Position numbers and translations under genes: made by a program. From positions 55,109 to 119,108 of the forward strand of contig NZ_JBHSHL010000005.1 in NCBI RefSeq assembly GCF_042652965.1: 64,000 bases of DNA, given 5' to 3'. The DNA comes from Filifactor villosus (GTDB lineage: Bacteria; Bacillota; Clostridia; Peptostreptococcales; Filifactoraceae). The notes beneath the pieces were generated by a model, which ran no database searches, was not told the DNA's origin, and saw nothing but the letters and a program-made list of their open reading frames with translations. Below are positions 1 to 8,110 of this stretch, piece after piece. Within the stretch, counting starts at the first letter, position 1. Every line of letters begins with the position of its first letter.

Positions 1-1854
1 GAATTGACGAAGGAACGACCCTATATCGAATATGCGATTGAATACACCAACAGGGCATATAACCTTGATAAAATCGAGGTTCGAGAGTTTGATCTGGAGG
101 AGGATCTCGATGCAAAGAAGATCAACGACAATAAGGAAACCGTTCAGAATGTCAGCTTAAACGATTACCGCCCTACCAAGGAGGCCTTCAATCAGCTTCA
201 GGGATTGAGGGGGTATTATTCCTTCCACGATGTCGATATCGACCGCTATGAACTCGACGGCAACCTCACCCAGGTTTTTCTGTCCGTTCGTGAGATGGAT
301 AAGACGAGGTTGGAGAACAAGGCTCAAAACTGGATCAACAGCAAGTTGAAATATACACACGGATACGGAATGGCGATGGCACCGGTCAACAAGCTCACTT
401 CTTCGGGACAACCGCAGATGATTATGAAGAATGTTCCGGTCCATTCGCAGTACGAACAGCTCAAACTTGAGAAGCCTCAAGTATATTTCGGGGAGCTTAC
501 AAACGATTATGTTATCGTCAACACCAAGGAGAGTGAGTTTGACTATCCCAAGGGTGAGAGCAACGAGATGACCAAGTATGACGGAAGAGGAGGCATTTCT
601 CTGGGATTTTGGAATCGTCTGCTCTTTTCGATCAAGGAGAGAGACTTCAAGTTGTTGATCTCCGGGAATATCAACACGGAGAGCAAGATCCTTGTCCATC
701 GCAATGTCCTACAAAGAGTGGAGAAGATTGCTCCGTTTTTGGAGTTTGATGAAGATATCTATCCTGTTGTTCACAAGGGAAGGATCTACTATATCGTTGA
801 CGGATATACGGCATCTTCCAATTATCCGTACTCCGATACCTTTTCGCGTTTGAAGGAAGGAGAAGGAGCGGCTCGCCCCCTCGGCAAGGTCAAGCATGTC
901 AACTATGCACGCAATTCCTTCAAGGTCGTCGTGGATACCTATGACGGAACCGTGGACTTCTACCTTGTCGATGAGAAGGACCCCATGGTGAGGACCTATG
1001 CCGAGATCTTCCCCAAACTGTTTAAGCCCATGACGGAGATGCCTGAGGAGATCAAAGCGCACCTTCGCTATCCGCAGACCCTCTTCGACATCCAGTCTCA
1101 GGTCTATGCGACCTACCATATGAAGGATCCCCAAGTCTTCTACAACAGAGAGGATAAGTGGGATATTCCCATGGAGGAGTATTCGGGGGAGACGAGGATG
1201 ATGGAGTCCATTTACAGCACTTACCGCATCCCAAAGGAGGAGAGGGCGGAGTTTCTGCTCAGCATCCCCTATACACCGAAGTTTAAGCAGAACCTAACGG
1301 GGCTTTTGATCGCTCGAAACGACGGCGAAAATTACGGCAAACTCCTCCTCTACAAGATGCCGAAGGACAAAATCGTCATAGGACCTCAGCAGATGGAGGG
1401 CAAGTTCAACAACAACGATAAGATCTCCAAAGATCTCTCTCTTTGGAATTCGAGAGGCTCGGAGGTATTGAGGGGTCATATCCTGACCGTTCCGATCGAC
1501 AATTCTCTCCTCTATATCGAACCGCTCTACATCAGGGCGGCAGGGGAGAATGCGATTCCCGAGGTAAAGAGGATCCTGATCGGATACAAGGATAAGATCG
1601 TGATGGAAGAGACCTTGGATAAAGCTTTGAAGGCCATCTTCGATGAGGACGCAGAAGGGCAAGAGATCTCTCTTCCCGAGGAGGTCCGGGAAGCAGAAGT
1701 TCAAACTCCTCCTCAGTCTTCGGATGAGGTCATAAGCAGTGCACTACGAGCCTATGAAGAGGCGCAGGCGGCTTTGCAGGAGGGCTCTCTTGCCGAGTAT
1801 CAGAAGAAAGTCGATGAAATGGGTGAGCTCTTGAAGAGTTTGGAATACAGATAG
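1..1854 (+). CDS. UPF0182 family membrane protein, C-terminal part (5' end outside window)
   Basis: The reading frame is open from base 1, so the gene starts upstream and only about 617 C-terminal residues are present. The segment matches my memory of the large soluble region of UPF0182 (COG1615) proteins. These are usually about 900 residues with several N-terminal membrane helices, which would lie before this window. Recognisable stretches are RPYIEYAIEYTNRAYNLD at the left, LVHRNVLQRVEKIAPFLEFD and a following GYTASSNYPYSD, and a C-terminal helix rich in Ala/Glu (ALRAYEEAQAALQEGSLAEY). The biochemical role of the family is unknown; it is a cell-envelope protein. It ends 12 bases before murB, whose ribosome site lies in the gap, so co-transcription is likely. 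Confident in the family, not in a function. Confidence 0.85.
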   Translation, partial: ELTKERPYIEYAIEYTNRAYNLDKIEVREFDLEEDLDAKKINDNKETVQNVSLNDYRPTKEAFNQLQGLRGYYSFHDVDIDRYELDGNLTQVFLSVREMDKTRLENKAQNWINSKLKYTHGYGMAMAPVNKLTSSGQPQMIMKNVPVHSQYEQLKLEKPQVYFGELTNDYVIVNTKESEFDYPKGESNEMTKYDGRGGISLGFWNRLLFSIKERDFKLLISGNINTESKILVHRNVLQRVEKIAPFLEFDEDIYPVVHKGRIYYIVDGYTASSNYPYSDTFSRLKEGEGAARPLGKVKHVNYARNSFKVVVDTYDGTVDFYLVDEKDPMVRTYAEIFPKLFKPMTEMPEEIKAHLRYPQTLFDIQSQVYATYHMKDPQVFYNREDKWDIPMEEYSGETRMMESIYSTYRIPKEERAEFLLSIPYTPKFKQNLTGLLIARNDGENYGKLLLYKMPKDKIVIGPQQMEGKFNNNDKISKDLSLWNSRGSEVLRGHILTVPIDNSLLYIEPLYIRAAGENAIPEVKRILIGYKDKIVMEETLDKALKAIFDEDAEGQEISLPEEVREAEVQTPPQSSDEVISSALRAYEEAQAALQEGSLAEYQKKVDEMGELLKSLEYR

Positions 1855-1866
1855 AAGGAGAATGAT

Positions 1867-2778
1867 ATGCAAACGAGGATATTGACGATATTGGAAGAAG
1901 TGTTGGACAGGGAGGAGATTCTTCAGGACGAGTCTATGAAGCTGCACACCTCCTTTCATATCGGAGGCAAGGCGGACTACTTTGTATCTCCGTCCTGTGA
2001 AGAGAAGGTCAGAACATTGATCTTGAGACTGAAGGAAGAAGGGATCCCCTATCTTGTGATGGGTAACGGCAGCAATCTCCTGGTAAGAGACAAGGGAATC
2101 CGCGGAGTGGTAGTGCGGATCGGTCAGAACCTGAGCAGCTACTCCATAGAGGGGGAAGAGGTCTATGCAGAGGCGGGACTTCTCCTCTCCGGCCTTTCCA
2201 AGCACATTCTTGCAGAGAGTCTTGAGGGCTTCGAGTTTGCAAGCGGAATACCGGGGACGGTAGGAGGAGCAATGACGATGAACGCCGGAGCTTACGGCGG
2301 AGAGATGAAAGATATTGTGAAGGCGGTACGCGTCTTGGATTCAAACGGAGAGATTCGAGAGATCCCCGGAGAAGATATGAAATTCGGCTATCGAAGGAGC
2401 AGGGTAATAGAAGACGGTCTTGTCGTTTTGGGAACGCGATTTCTTTTGAAGAAGGGAAGCTATGAGCAGATCCGTTCCAAGATAGAGGACTTTACTCACA
2501 GGAGAAATACCAAACAACCGGTAGCGGACTATTCTGCAGGCTCGACCTTTAAGCGGCCGGAGGGGCATTTTGCGGGCAAGCTGATCGACGATGCGGGCCT
2601 CAGAGGAATCCGTCACAAAGATGCTCAGGTTTCTCAGTTGCACTGCGGGTTTGTCATCAACAAGGCAGAAGCAAGTTGTGAAGATGTGTTGGAGCTCATT
2701 CGTTTTGTAAAAAAAACAGTCTATGATAGGTTTAACGTAGAGTTGGAAGAAGAGGTAAAAATTGTCGGAGAAGAGTAA
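1867..2778 (+). CDS. murB: UDP-N-acetylenolpyruvoylglucosamine reductase
   Basis: Flavoenzyme that reduces UDP-GlcNAc-enolpyruvate to UDP-MurNAc with NADPH, the second committed step of peptidoglycan precursor synthesis in the cytoplasm. The 303-residue length and motifs fit the short type found in Gram-positives. FAD-binding GNGSNLLV lies at about 66-73 and SGIPGTVGG at about 126-134. The substrate-binding tyrosine is in FGYRRS (about 175). The proton-donor serine is in AGSTFKRP (about 226), and the C-terminal catalytic glutamate is in LEEEVKIVG (about 296). The ATG start follows an AGAAGGAG ribosome site. The 3' end overlaps the next gene (PHP protein) by 17 bases, so translation is probably coupled. 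All catalytic residues are present. Confidence 0.97.
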   Translation: MQTRILTILEEVLDREEILQDESMKLHTSFHIGGKADYFVSPSCEEKVRTLILRLKEEGIPYLVMGNGSNLLVRDKGIRGVVVRIGQNLSSYSIEGEEVYAEAGLLLSGLSKHILAESLEGFEFASGIPGTVGGAMTMNAGAYGGEMKDIVKAVRVLDSNGEIREIPGEDMKFGYRRSRVIEDGLVVLGTRFLLKKGSYEQIRSKIEDFTHRRNTKQPVADYSAGSTFKRPEGHFAGKLIDDAGLRGIRHKDAQVSQLHCGFVINKAEASCEDVLELIRFVKKTVYDRFNVELEEEVKIVGEE

Positions 2779-3502
2779 AACGTGGATACAGACGGCGGAA
2801 TACCATACACATACCTTTTATAGTGACGGTAAGAGTACGATGGAAGACAATGTAATCGCAGCTCGAAACTGCGGGATCAAAACGATCGGTATCTCCGATC
2901 ACGGATATCGTCATATGGGTTTCGGAGTTTCTTACAGAGATTATCCGAAGATGAAGGATGAGGTGTTGAAGTTGAGGGACAAATATCCCGATATGGAGAT
3001 CCTGCTCGGAGTGGAAGCCAATATCCTCGACGATACGGGTTTGATTGATGTCGATGACTACATCCTGAGGTATGTGGATTATGTGATGGCAGGCTATCAC
3101 TTCGGCTCCTCCATCACGAAACCGCGGGGATTGCGAAATCATGTTTGCAACTTTATCAAGCCCTTGAAGCGTTTTGAGGTCGATTACAATACAAGGGCGT
3201 TGATCAATGCAATGAAGCAAAACGACCTGTTTATCCTTACTCATCCGGGAGATAAGGGGGATATCGATACCAAAGAGGTAGCCAAGGTTGCGATGGAGAC
3301 GGGTACGATATTGGAGATCAACACTCACCACGCCAATCTTTCCGCCGCTCAGCTGAGTCTGATCAAGGATTGGGATCTCAAATTCAGTGTGGGAGCCGAT
3401 GCCCATCGCAGCGAGCATATAGGAAATTTGGAGGTCGCGCTCAAAAACATCCGGGAGGCGGGACTGTCCTTGGATAAGGTGATAAACCTAAAAGAGGACT
3501 AG
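2762..3502 (+). CDS. PHP-domain phosphoesterase (YcdX/PolX-type)
   Basis: Predicted metal-dependent phosphoesterase of 246 residues with a single PHP domain. Metal-ligand motifs are visible in order: HTH at about 15-17, SDHG at about 45-48, the Glu of GVEANIL, the His of AGYHFG, HPGD, and a final GADAHR. This full set suggests an active trinuclear metal site. The start is a TTG inside the end of murB, preceded by a purine-rich AGAAGAGG stretch; no better ATG is available before the first metal motif. The murB-PHP-rapZ order is common in Clostridia, suggesting a housekeeping role, but the substrate cannot be told from sequence. Alternative annotations would be histidinol-phosphatase-like or a DNA-repair-type PHP. 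Confidence 0.88.
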   Translation: MSEKSKTWIQTAEYHTHTFYSDGKSTMEDNVIAARNCGIKTIGISDHGYRHMGFGVSYRDYPKMKDEVLKLRDKYPDMEILLGVEANILDDTGLIDVDDYILRYVDYVMAGYHFGSSITKPRGLRNHVCNFIKPLKRFEVDYNTRALINAMKQNDLFILTHPGDKGDIDTKEVAKVAMETGTILEINTHHANLSAAQLSLIKDWDLKFSVGADAHRSEHIGNLEVALKNIREAGLSLDKVINLKED

Positions 3503-3745
3503 TGTAGCGGCACGTTGAAATTCACGGTAATTTCGACTTTGATATGAATTCTTTCGGTTTATAACCGAGATAAGAAATAAAGCTAAATATCAATATGTCA
3601 GGACACTAGTACAAAAGAACAGTATTTTATAGTGTGGAAGTTCTATAGATTTTGTGACAGGAAGGCAGGTGAGAGAAACAGTGAACAGAGGTTTTGCCGT
3701 CTATCTTGCACAGACGTATATCAGTAATAGGCAAGGAGAAAGAAA
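3503..3745. other. 243-bp intergenic region before rapZ
   Basis: No gene seen. It contains a degenerate end that resembles family 1 repeats (AGAACAGTATT near 3617) but no clear full element. The rapZ ribosome site (GGCAAGGAG) lies at the right edge. I could not find a convincing promoter. Confidence 0.4.
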
Positions 3746-4600
3746 TTGAATACCGTAATTGTAACCGGGCTTTCCGGCTCGGGAAAAAGTGAAGCAATGA
3801 ACATATTTGAGGATATCGGCTACTATTGTATCGACAATATGCCGCCCCTCTTGATCGAAAAGTTCAGGGAGCTCAGTCGCAATTCCTTTGAGCAGGAGAA
3901 GACGGCGTTGGGAGTCGATATTCGGGGTTACCGATTTTTTGAGGACTTTCGAGCGATGGAGGAGTTTCTCAGTGAAGAAAAGGGGGATATCAAGATCCTC
4001 TTTTTGGAAGCGAGGGAAGACATTCTTGTAAGGCGTTACAAGATGTCGAGGCGAAGCCATCCGCTCTCGGCGAATCAGACGATGTTGGAAGCGATCCGTC
4101 AGGAGAGGGAGATCCTTCTTCCCTTAAGAGAGAGGGCCGATTATATCATCGATACCAGCGATACCGACATTCATATTCTAAGAGAGAAGATCTTGGAGTT
4201 TTGTCGTGATAAGGATGAGAAGAAAGCCTTTCATCTCATCATCAACTCCTTCGGTTTTAAGCACGGGATCCCCATCGATGCCGACCTTGTCTTCGACGTG
4301 AGGTTCCTGCCCAACCCTTACTATATTCCTCAGCTCAAGGAGCGTACGGGCAATGAGAAGGAGGTCCAGGACTACGTGATGAACTCTGAGGTCAGCGTCG
4401 AATTCGTCCGAAGGCTCGAGGATATGATGGATTTTTTGATACCGAACTATATGAAGGAAGGCAAGACGCAACTTGTGGTTTCGATCGGATGTACGGGAGG
4501 CAGACACCGTTCGGTCACCGTTGCCAACAAATTGTATGAGTACTTGGATAAGAGCGGATACAGGGCGTCCATTCATCATAGGGATGCCTCAAAACATTGA
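3746..4600 (+). CDS. rapZ: RNase adapter / nucleotide-binding protein RapZ (YvcJ)
   Basis: 284-residue P-loop protein of the RapZ/YvcJ family. In Proteobacteria RapZ senses glucosamine-6-phosphate and targets the GlmZ small RNA for RNase E cleavage. In Bacillota the homologue YvcJ hydrolyses nucleotides and its role is less defined. Visible motifs are Walker A GLSGSGKS at about 8-15, YCIDNMPP just after, DVRFLPNPYY in the middle, and the C-terminal signature SIGCTGGRHRS near 245-255, which in RapZ structures forms the ligand pocket. The TTG start is chosen because GGAGAAAG lies 6-7 bases upstream and it begins right at the P-loop strand. The next gene is yvcK, the usual partner. Confidence 0.95.
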   Translation: MNTVIVTGLSGSGKSEAMNIFEDIGYYCIDNMPPLLIEKFRELSRNSFEQEKTALGVDIRGYRFFEDFRAMEEFLSEEKGDIKILFLEAREDILVRRYKMSRRSHPLSANQTMLEAIRQEREILLPLRERADYIIDTSDTDIHILREKILEFCRDKDEKKAFHLIINSFGFKHGIPIDADLVFDVRFLPNPYYIPQLKERTGNEKEVQDYVMNSEVSVEFVRRLEDMMDFLIPNYMKEGKTQLVVSIGCTGGRHRSVTVANKLYEYLDKSGYRASIHHRDASKH

Positions 4601-4618
4601 TTTGGGGGAAGAAGGGCT

Positions 4619-5608
4619 ATGAAAAAAATCAAAAAGAAGGTTGTCGTCCTCGGAGGAGGAACGGGGCAGGGAAATCTGCTCAGGGGGTTTAAGAACAAAG
4701 ATGATGTGGACTTGACGGCGGTAGTCGCCGTATCCGACGACGGAGGAGGTTCGGGAACGATAAGGACGGAAATGAGGATGTTGCCGCCGGGAGATATCCG
4801 AAACTGTTTGATCTCGCTGTCCAATATGGATCCCACTATGGAAAAATTGATGAATCACCGGTTTGCTTACGGGAGTTTGAAGGGACAGAACTTCGGCAAC
4901 CTTTTTATTTTGGCCCTGAACGAGATCTTCGGAGACTTTCAGATCGCTATTGATCAGGTATCGGAGATGATATCGGTAAGAGGCAAGGTCCTTCCCGCTT
5001 CTCCCGAGATGATCAGATTGATGGCGGTTCTTGAGAACGACAACGTCGTTATCGGAGAATCCCAGATCGCAAGAACCTGTCTGGAGCAGAGCACCCATGT
5101 CAAAAAAATTGAGATTATACCGGAAAAGCCGGAGGCGACCGCGCAAGTCTTGGAACACATCCAAGAAGCTGATATCATCATCATCGGTCCGGGAAGTCTT
5201 TACACCAGTTTGCTGCCCAACCTTCTGATTCCCGAAATCAAAGAAGCCATTCTAAAAAGTTCGGCAAAAAAGGTATATATCTGCAATTTAATGACCGAAA
5301 ACGGAGAAACCGATCACCTCGACATTTATCAACATGTGGAACTTATTCAAAAGACCCTCGACTACCATCTACAGTATGTAGTGATCAATACCTCCCCTAT
5401 TTCAGCTGAGATACAACATAATTATGACAGGGAGCAAAAGACCATCCTCTATCCGGCTGCGGAAGATATCCGCAGGATGAATGAGATCGGGGTCCAGAGT
5501 ATTCGGGGAGAATTTGCCGTGGAGACCGATTACGGAGCCATGATGCACGACAGCGACAAGGTGGTGCGGACCATACTTAAACTTCTTCAAAGCCGGCGTT
5601 CTCAATGA
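4619..5608 (+). CDS. yvcK: Gluconeogenesis/peptidoglycan factor YvcK (GlmR)
   Basis: 329-residue member of the YvcK/CofD-like family. In Bacillus the homologue GlmR binds UDP-GlcNAc, stimulates GlmS and so controls carbon flow into cell-wall precursors. Motifs seen: GGGTGQGNLL at about 12-21, SDDGGGSG at about 39-46, PPGDIRNCL at about 56-64, and IIIGPGSLYTS around 190. This matches the nucleotide-sugar/lactate-dehydrogenase-like fold of the family. ATG start with a GGGGGAAG ribosome site. It sits 18 bases after rapZ and before the Nudix gene and whiA, so the cluster links cell-wall supply with division control. Confidence 0.95.
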   Translation: MKKIKKKVVVLGGGTGQGNLLRGFKNKDDVDLTAVVAVSDDGGGSGTIRTEMRMLPPGDIRNCLISLSNMDPTMEKLMNHRFAYGSLKGQNFGNLFILALNEIFGDFQIAIDQVSEMISVRGKVLPASPEMIRLMAVLENDNVVIGESQIARTCLEQSTHVKKIEIIPEKPEATAQVLEHIQEADIIIIGPGSLYTSLLPNLLIPEIKEAILKSSAKKVYICNLMTENGETDHLDIYQHVELIQKTLDYHLQYVVINTSPISAEIQHNYDREQKTILYPAAEDIRRMNEIGVQSIRGEFAVETDYGAMMHDSDKVVRTILKLLQSRRSQ

Positions 5609-5644
5609 ATAGCGAAAAAGATAGCAAAAAGGTAAGATATAGGA

Positions 5645-5650
5645 TATAAT
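5645..5650 (+). promoter_or_regulatory. Possible -10 element ahead of nudix-whiA
   Basis: A TATAAT hexamer stands in an A-rich 79-base gap between yvcK and the Nudix gene. No good -35 is visible at the right distance, so this may only be a weak internal promoter or chance. Confidence 0.3.
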
Positions 5651-5687
5651 AATAACAAATAGTATCATTTAGGAAGGATAGAGGAAT

Positions 5688-6107
5688 TTGTTAAAAGAAG
5701 AGATAAGTTCCGGAGGAGTCGTCGTCTTCAATAATGCCATCCTGCTTTTAAAGAAGTTCAACGGAGACTGGGTCTTGCCCAAGGGAAAGATCGAAGAAGG
5801 AGAGTCTTCGAAGGATGCCGCATTGCGGGAAGTCTTTGAAGAGGGCGGAGTAAGAGCCGAAATCAAGGAGTATCTGGGTGAGATTCACTATACCTACAAG
5901 GAAAATTGGGACGAGAACAGACCGGTGCATAAGACCGTACATTGGTATCTTATGACCTGTAAGAATATGGAAACGACACCTCAGAAGGAAGAAGGCTTTG
6001 TGGAAGCCAAGTTCATCCATTTCAATCAAGTCTTATCCCTTGCCAAATACAATGATGAGACTGCCATCATTGAAGTGGCGTTAAAGAAAATAAAGAGCAG
6101 GAGATAG
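5688..6107 (+). CDS. Nudix hydrolase
   Basis: 139-residue hydrolase of nucleoside-diphosphate-linked substrates. The complete Nudix box is visible: Gly33, then GE at 38-39, then REVFEEGGV at 47-55, which fits the G-x5-E-x7-REU-x-EE-x-G-U rule with all metal-binding glutamates kept. The start is a TTG preceded by GGATAGAGGAA, and the protein begins directly with the first strand of the fold. A Nudix gene in this spot between yvcK and whiA is unremarkable for Clostridia. The substrate is unknown; the small size and WVLPKGKIEEGE region resemble diadenosine-polyphosphate or 8-oxo-dGTP type enzymes, without proof. Only 2 bases separate it from whiA. Confidence 0.92.
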   Translation: MLKEEISSGGVVVFNNAILLLKKFNGDWVLPKGKIEEGESSKDAALREVFEEGGVRAEIKEYLGEIHYTYKENWDENRPVHKTVHWYLMTCKNMETTPQKEEGFVEAKFIHFNQVLSLAKYNDETAIIEVALKKIKSRR

Positions 6108-6109
6108 AG

Positions 6110-7105
6110 ATGTCTTTTTCTACGGAAGTAAAAAACAACTTGGCGAGGATTATCCCGGAGACCAAGGAGCAACAGATCAGTGAGCTTTCCGGGATTATTC
6201 GCATGGGCGGAAAGATCCGTTTTGTGGGAGGAGGTCTTCTCTCTTTCGTCATTACGATAGAGAACCCTGCGGTCAGCAGGAAGATCGTGCGTATCGTCAA
6301 GAAGTGTTTTGCCTTGAATATGCGCATCAGCGTCAACAAAAACGAGAACCTCAAAAAGAGGCTCTATACGATGGAAGTCATCGACAGGAAGAGGGGCAAT
6401 GACATTCTCTTGAAGACCGGACTGATTGAGAAGGACGGAGAGTATTTTCGCTTGACCAGTTCCATACCGCCCTTTGTTTTGAGGTCCGAGATGAACAGCA
6501 AGGCCTATATCCGAGGTGCCTTTATCGGAGGAGGTTCGGCAACCGATCCCGGCAAGTCCTACCACATCGAATTTGTGACGGGGGACGATGAATTCAGCGG
6601 GAATTTTAAGCAACTCCTGCAGAGCCTTCAACTTAGAGCGAATGTAACGAGGAGAAAGAACAACAACGTCATTTACATCAAAGACAGCAACGACATCTCA
6701 GATCTTTTGACCCTGATGGGCGACTACGAAAACACCTTCCTGATCGAAAATGTAAAAGCGAAAAAAGAAGTTCGAAACAAGGTGAACCGAATGGTAAACT
6801 GTGAAACGGCAAACCTCTATAAGGTTGTAAAGTCATCGGTTCAACATGTGGAGAGCATTGATTATATAAAAAATACCGTAGGCCTAAAAGCTTTGCCGGA
6901 CGAACTTCGGATCGTGGCTGAAGCAAGGTTGGAGAATCGATACTCGAGCCTTAAGGAACTTGCCGATATGCTGGGAGGCTCCTTGGGACGCTCGGGGGTG
7001 AACCACCGATTGAAGAAGATACAGGCCTTTGCCGACAAACTTAGGGAAGAGGACCTTCGATCAGGCGATGGAGCACCCTCCTCAATGAAGAAAGGCACAC
7101 GATAG
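6110..7105 (+). CDS. whiA: DNA-binding protein WhiA
   Basis: 331-residue WhiA. The family has an N-terminal LAGLIDADG homing-endonuclease-like fold without nuclease activity and a C-terminal helix-turn-helix. In Streptomyces it controls sporulation septation; in Bacillus it affects division and chromosome segregation. The start MSFSTEVKNNLA, the ELSGIIRMGG segment, AYIRGAFIGGGSATDPGKSY near 135-153 and the C-terminal LADMLGG-(S)LGRSGVNHRLKKI near 283-303 are characteristic. ATG start with a GGAGATAGAG ribosome site. It is the last protein of the yvcK-whiA block before the HPr gene. Confidence 0.96.
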   Translation: MSFSTEVKNNLARIIPETKEQQISELSGIIRMGGKIRFVGGGLLSFVITIENPAVSRKIVRIVKKCFALNMRISVNKNENLKKRLYTMEVIDRKRGNDILLKTGLIEKDGEYFRLTSSIPPFVLRSEMNSKAYIRGAFIGGGSATDPGKSYHIEFVTGDDEFSGNFKQLLQSLQLRANVTRRKNNNVIYIKDSNDISDLLTLMGDYENTFLIENVKAKKEVRNKVNRMVNCETANLYKVVKSSVQHVESIDYIKNTVGLKALPDELRIVAEARLENRYSSLKELADMLGGSLGRSGVNHRLKKIQAFADKLREEDLRSGDGAPSSMKKGTR

Positions 7106-7176
7106 CATCAAAACGACACAATCGGTAGATAGTACTATGGCAAATATAAGGAAGATCTTAGATAGGAGAGGAAACT

Positions 7177-7437
7177 ATGTTAGTCAATACATTTGAAATT
7201 AAGAGCAAAGGAGGCTTGCATGCAAGACCTGCAGCTTTGTTCGTACAGGAGTGCAACAATTTTGAATCGGAGATCGAGGTTCAAAAGGGACAACACCGTA
7301 TCAACGGCAAATCTATTATAGGAGTGATGGCCTTGGCGGTGGAAACCGGAGAGAGCATTGAGGTCTTTGTGGAAGGACCTGACGAGGAAGAGGCTATGAA
7401 GGCGATTGAAGCTTTTTTGGCCAAACAGGTCGACTAG
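7177..7437 (+). CDS. HPr-family phosphocarrier protein
   Basis: 86-residue HPr. In the phosphotransferase system, HPr takes phosphate from PEP via enzyme I on a histidine and passes it to sugar-specific EIIA. In Bacillota it is also phosphorylated on Ser46 by HPr kinase for catabolite control. Both sites are present: His15 in GLHARPAA and Ser46 in NGKSIIGVMAL. Because the histidine is intact it is an HPr rather than a Crh. ATG start after GATAGGAGAGG. It follows whiA by 71 bases, a common arrangement in Clostridia. A strong terminator follows at once. Confidence 0.95.
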   Translation: MLVNTFEIKSKGGLHARPAALFVQECNNFESEIEVQKGQHRINGKSIIGVMALAVETGESIEVFVEGPDEEEAMKAIEAFLAKQVD

Positions 7438-7470
7438 AGAACTGCCGAAAACGGTACCGAAAAACCCCTG

Positions 7471-7513
7471 AGAGTATTGTAAAAGCCGATGACTTGACAA
7501 TACTCTTTTTTTA
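7471..7513 (+). terminator. Rho-independent terminator after the HPr gene
   Basis: Inverted repeat AGAGTATTGT ... ACAATACTCT with a loop of about 14 bases, followed by a run of T. It closes the murB-HPr transcription block. Confidence 0.9.
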
Positions 7514-7623
7514 TTATACCTATGGATGCAAGAAGGATTACTGTTGTCTATTGGAATTGAAAGATTGAATGCGTTGGAGCTTATCGTCCTTCCAATGATT
7601 TTTGGGTAAGGATCTATGTTTTA

Positions 7624-7734
7624 TACTATTTTTCAATAGAAGTGTGGATATATCTATTTTTCCATGACGAAAAACTATGTTGTCTTCTATGGGCCACAGA
7701 TTAGTTATATCTACAATTCAAAGGAAGAATAGTA
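7624..7734 (+). mobile_element. MITE family 1, core type A
   Basis: 111-bp element. The left end is TACTATTTTTCAATAGAAG, followed by GGATATATC; the right end is CAAAGGAAGAATAGTA. The inner landmark CTTCTATGGG is shared by all type A copies. The flanks are TTA on the left and TAA on the right, so the duplication is imperfect here. It directly abuts the next element. Confidence 0.85.
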
Positions 7735-7737
7735 TAA

Positions 7738-7849
7738 TACTACTCTCCGCTGGCAGTCCAGTCCTATCCGTTTTGTCGCCGCAAACATTCGTTTTCTCTT
7801 TTGTAAAGAAAAAATCGGTGTTATCGGGAATTCAAATGACGAACAAGAT
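7738..7849 (+). mobile_element. MITE family 1, core type B (degenerate)
   Basis: It starts with TACTACTCTCC directly after the TAA that ends the preceding copy. It shares the type B landmarks GCAAACATTCGTTT, a Tyr-rich-looking TTCTCTTTTGTAAAG core and TTCAAATGACGAA near the right end. The copies at 14722 and 57575 carry the same landmarks. The right terminal repeat is decayed. Confidence 0.6.
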
Positions 7850-8110
7850 AAGGAGACATCGGACAAAGGCAAGCTGTAAACAAACTGTAATGATATGTAA
7901 TGATATCGGTATGGACTTGATACAAGTTTTGTTAAGCCCTCGCTTTTCATATCAATAGGGAGGGAGTTCAAGAAGGCGGGAGTTCTCAATCGAACAAAAA
8001 AACAAAGACCTGCCTTTTAACTGTCCGAAAATAGGGTATAAACATAACGTATGCAATAAAACAGGTTTTGAAAACGGAGCGTTTTCGGATGAGCAGCGAA
8101 GGGAGATCAT

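Larger units (their letters stand above)
7514..8110. other. Intergenic region with two family 1 elements
   Basis: About 600 bases without a gene. It holds a complete family 1 element and a degenerate one immediately next to it (listed separately). The rest (7850-8110) is the upstream region of the P-type ATPase, where I see no confident promoter. Confidence 0.6.
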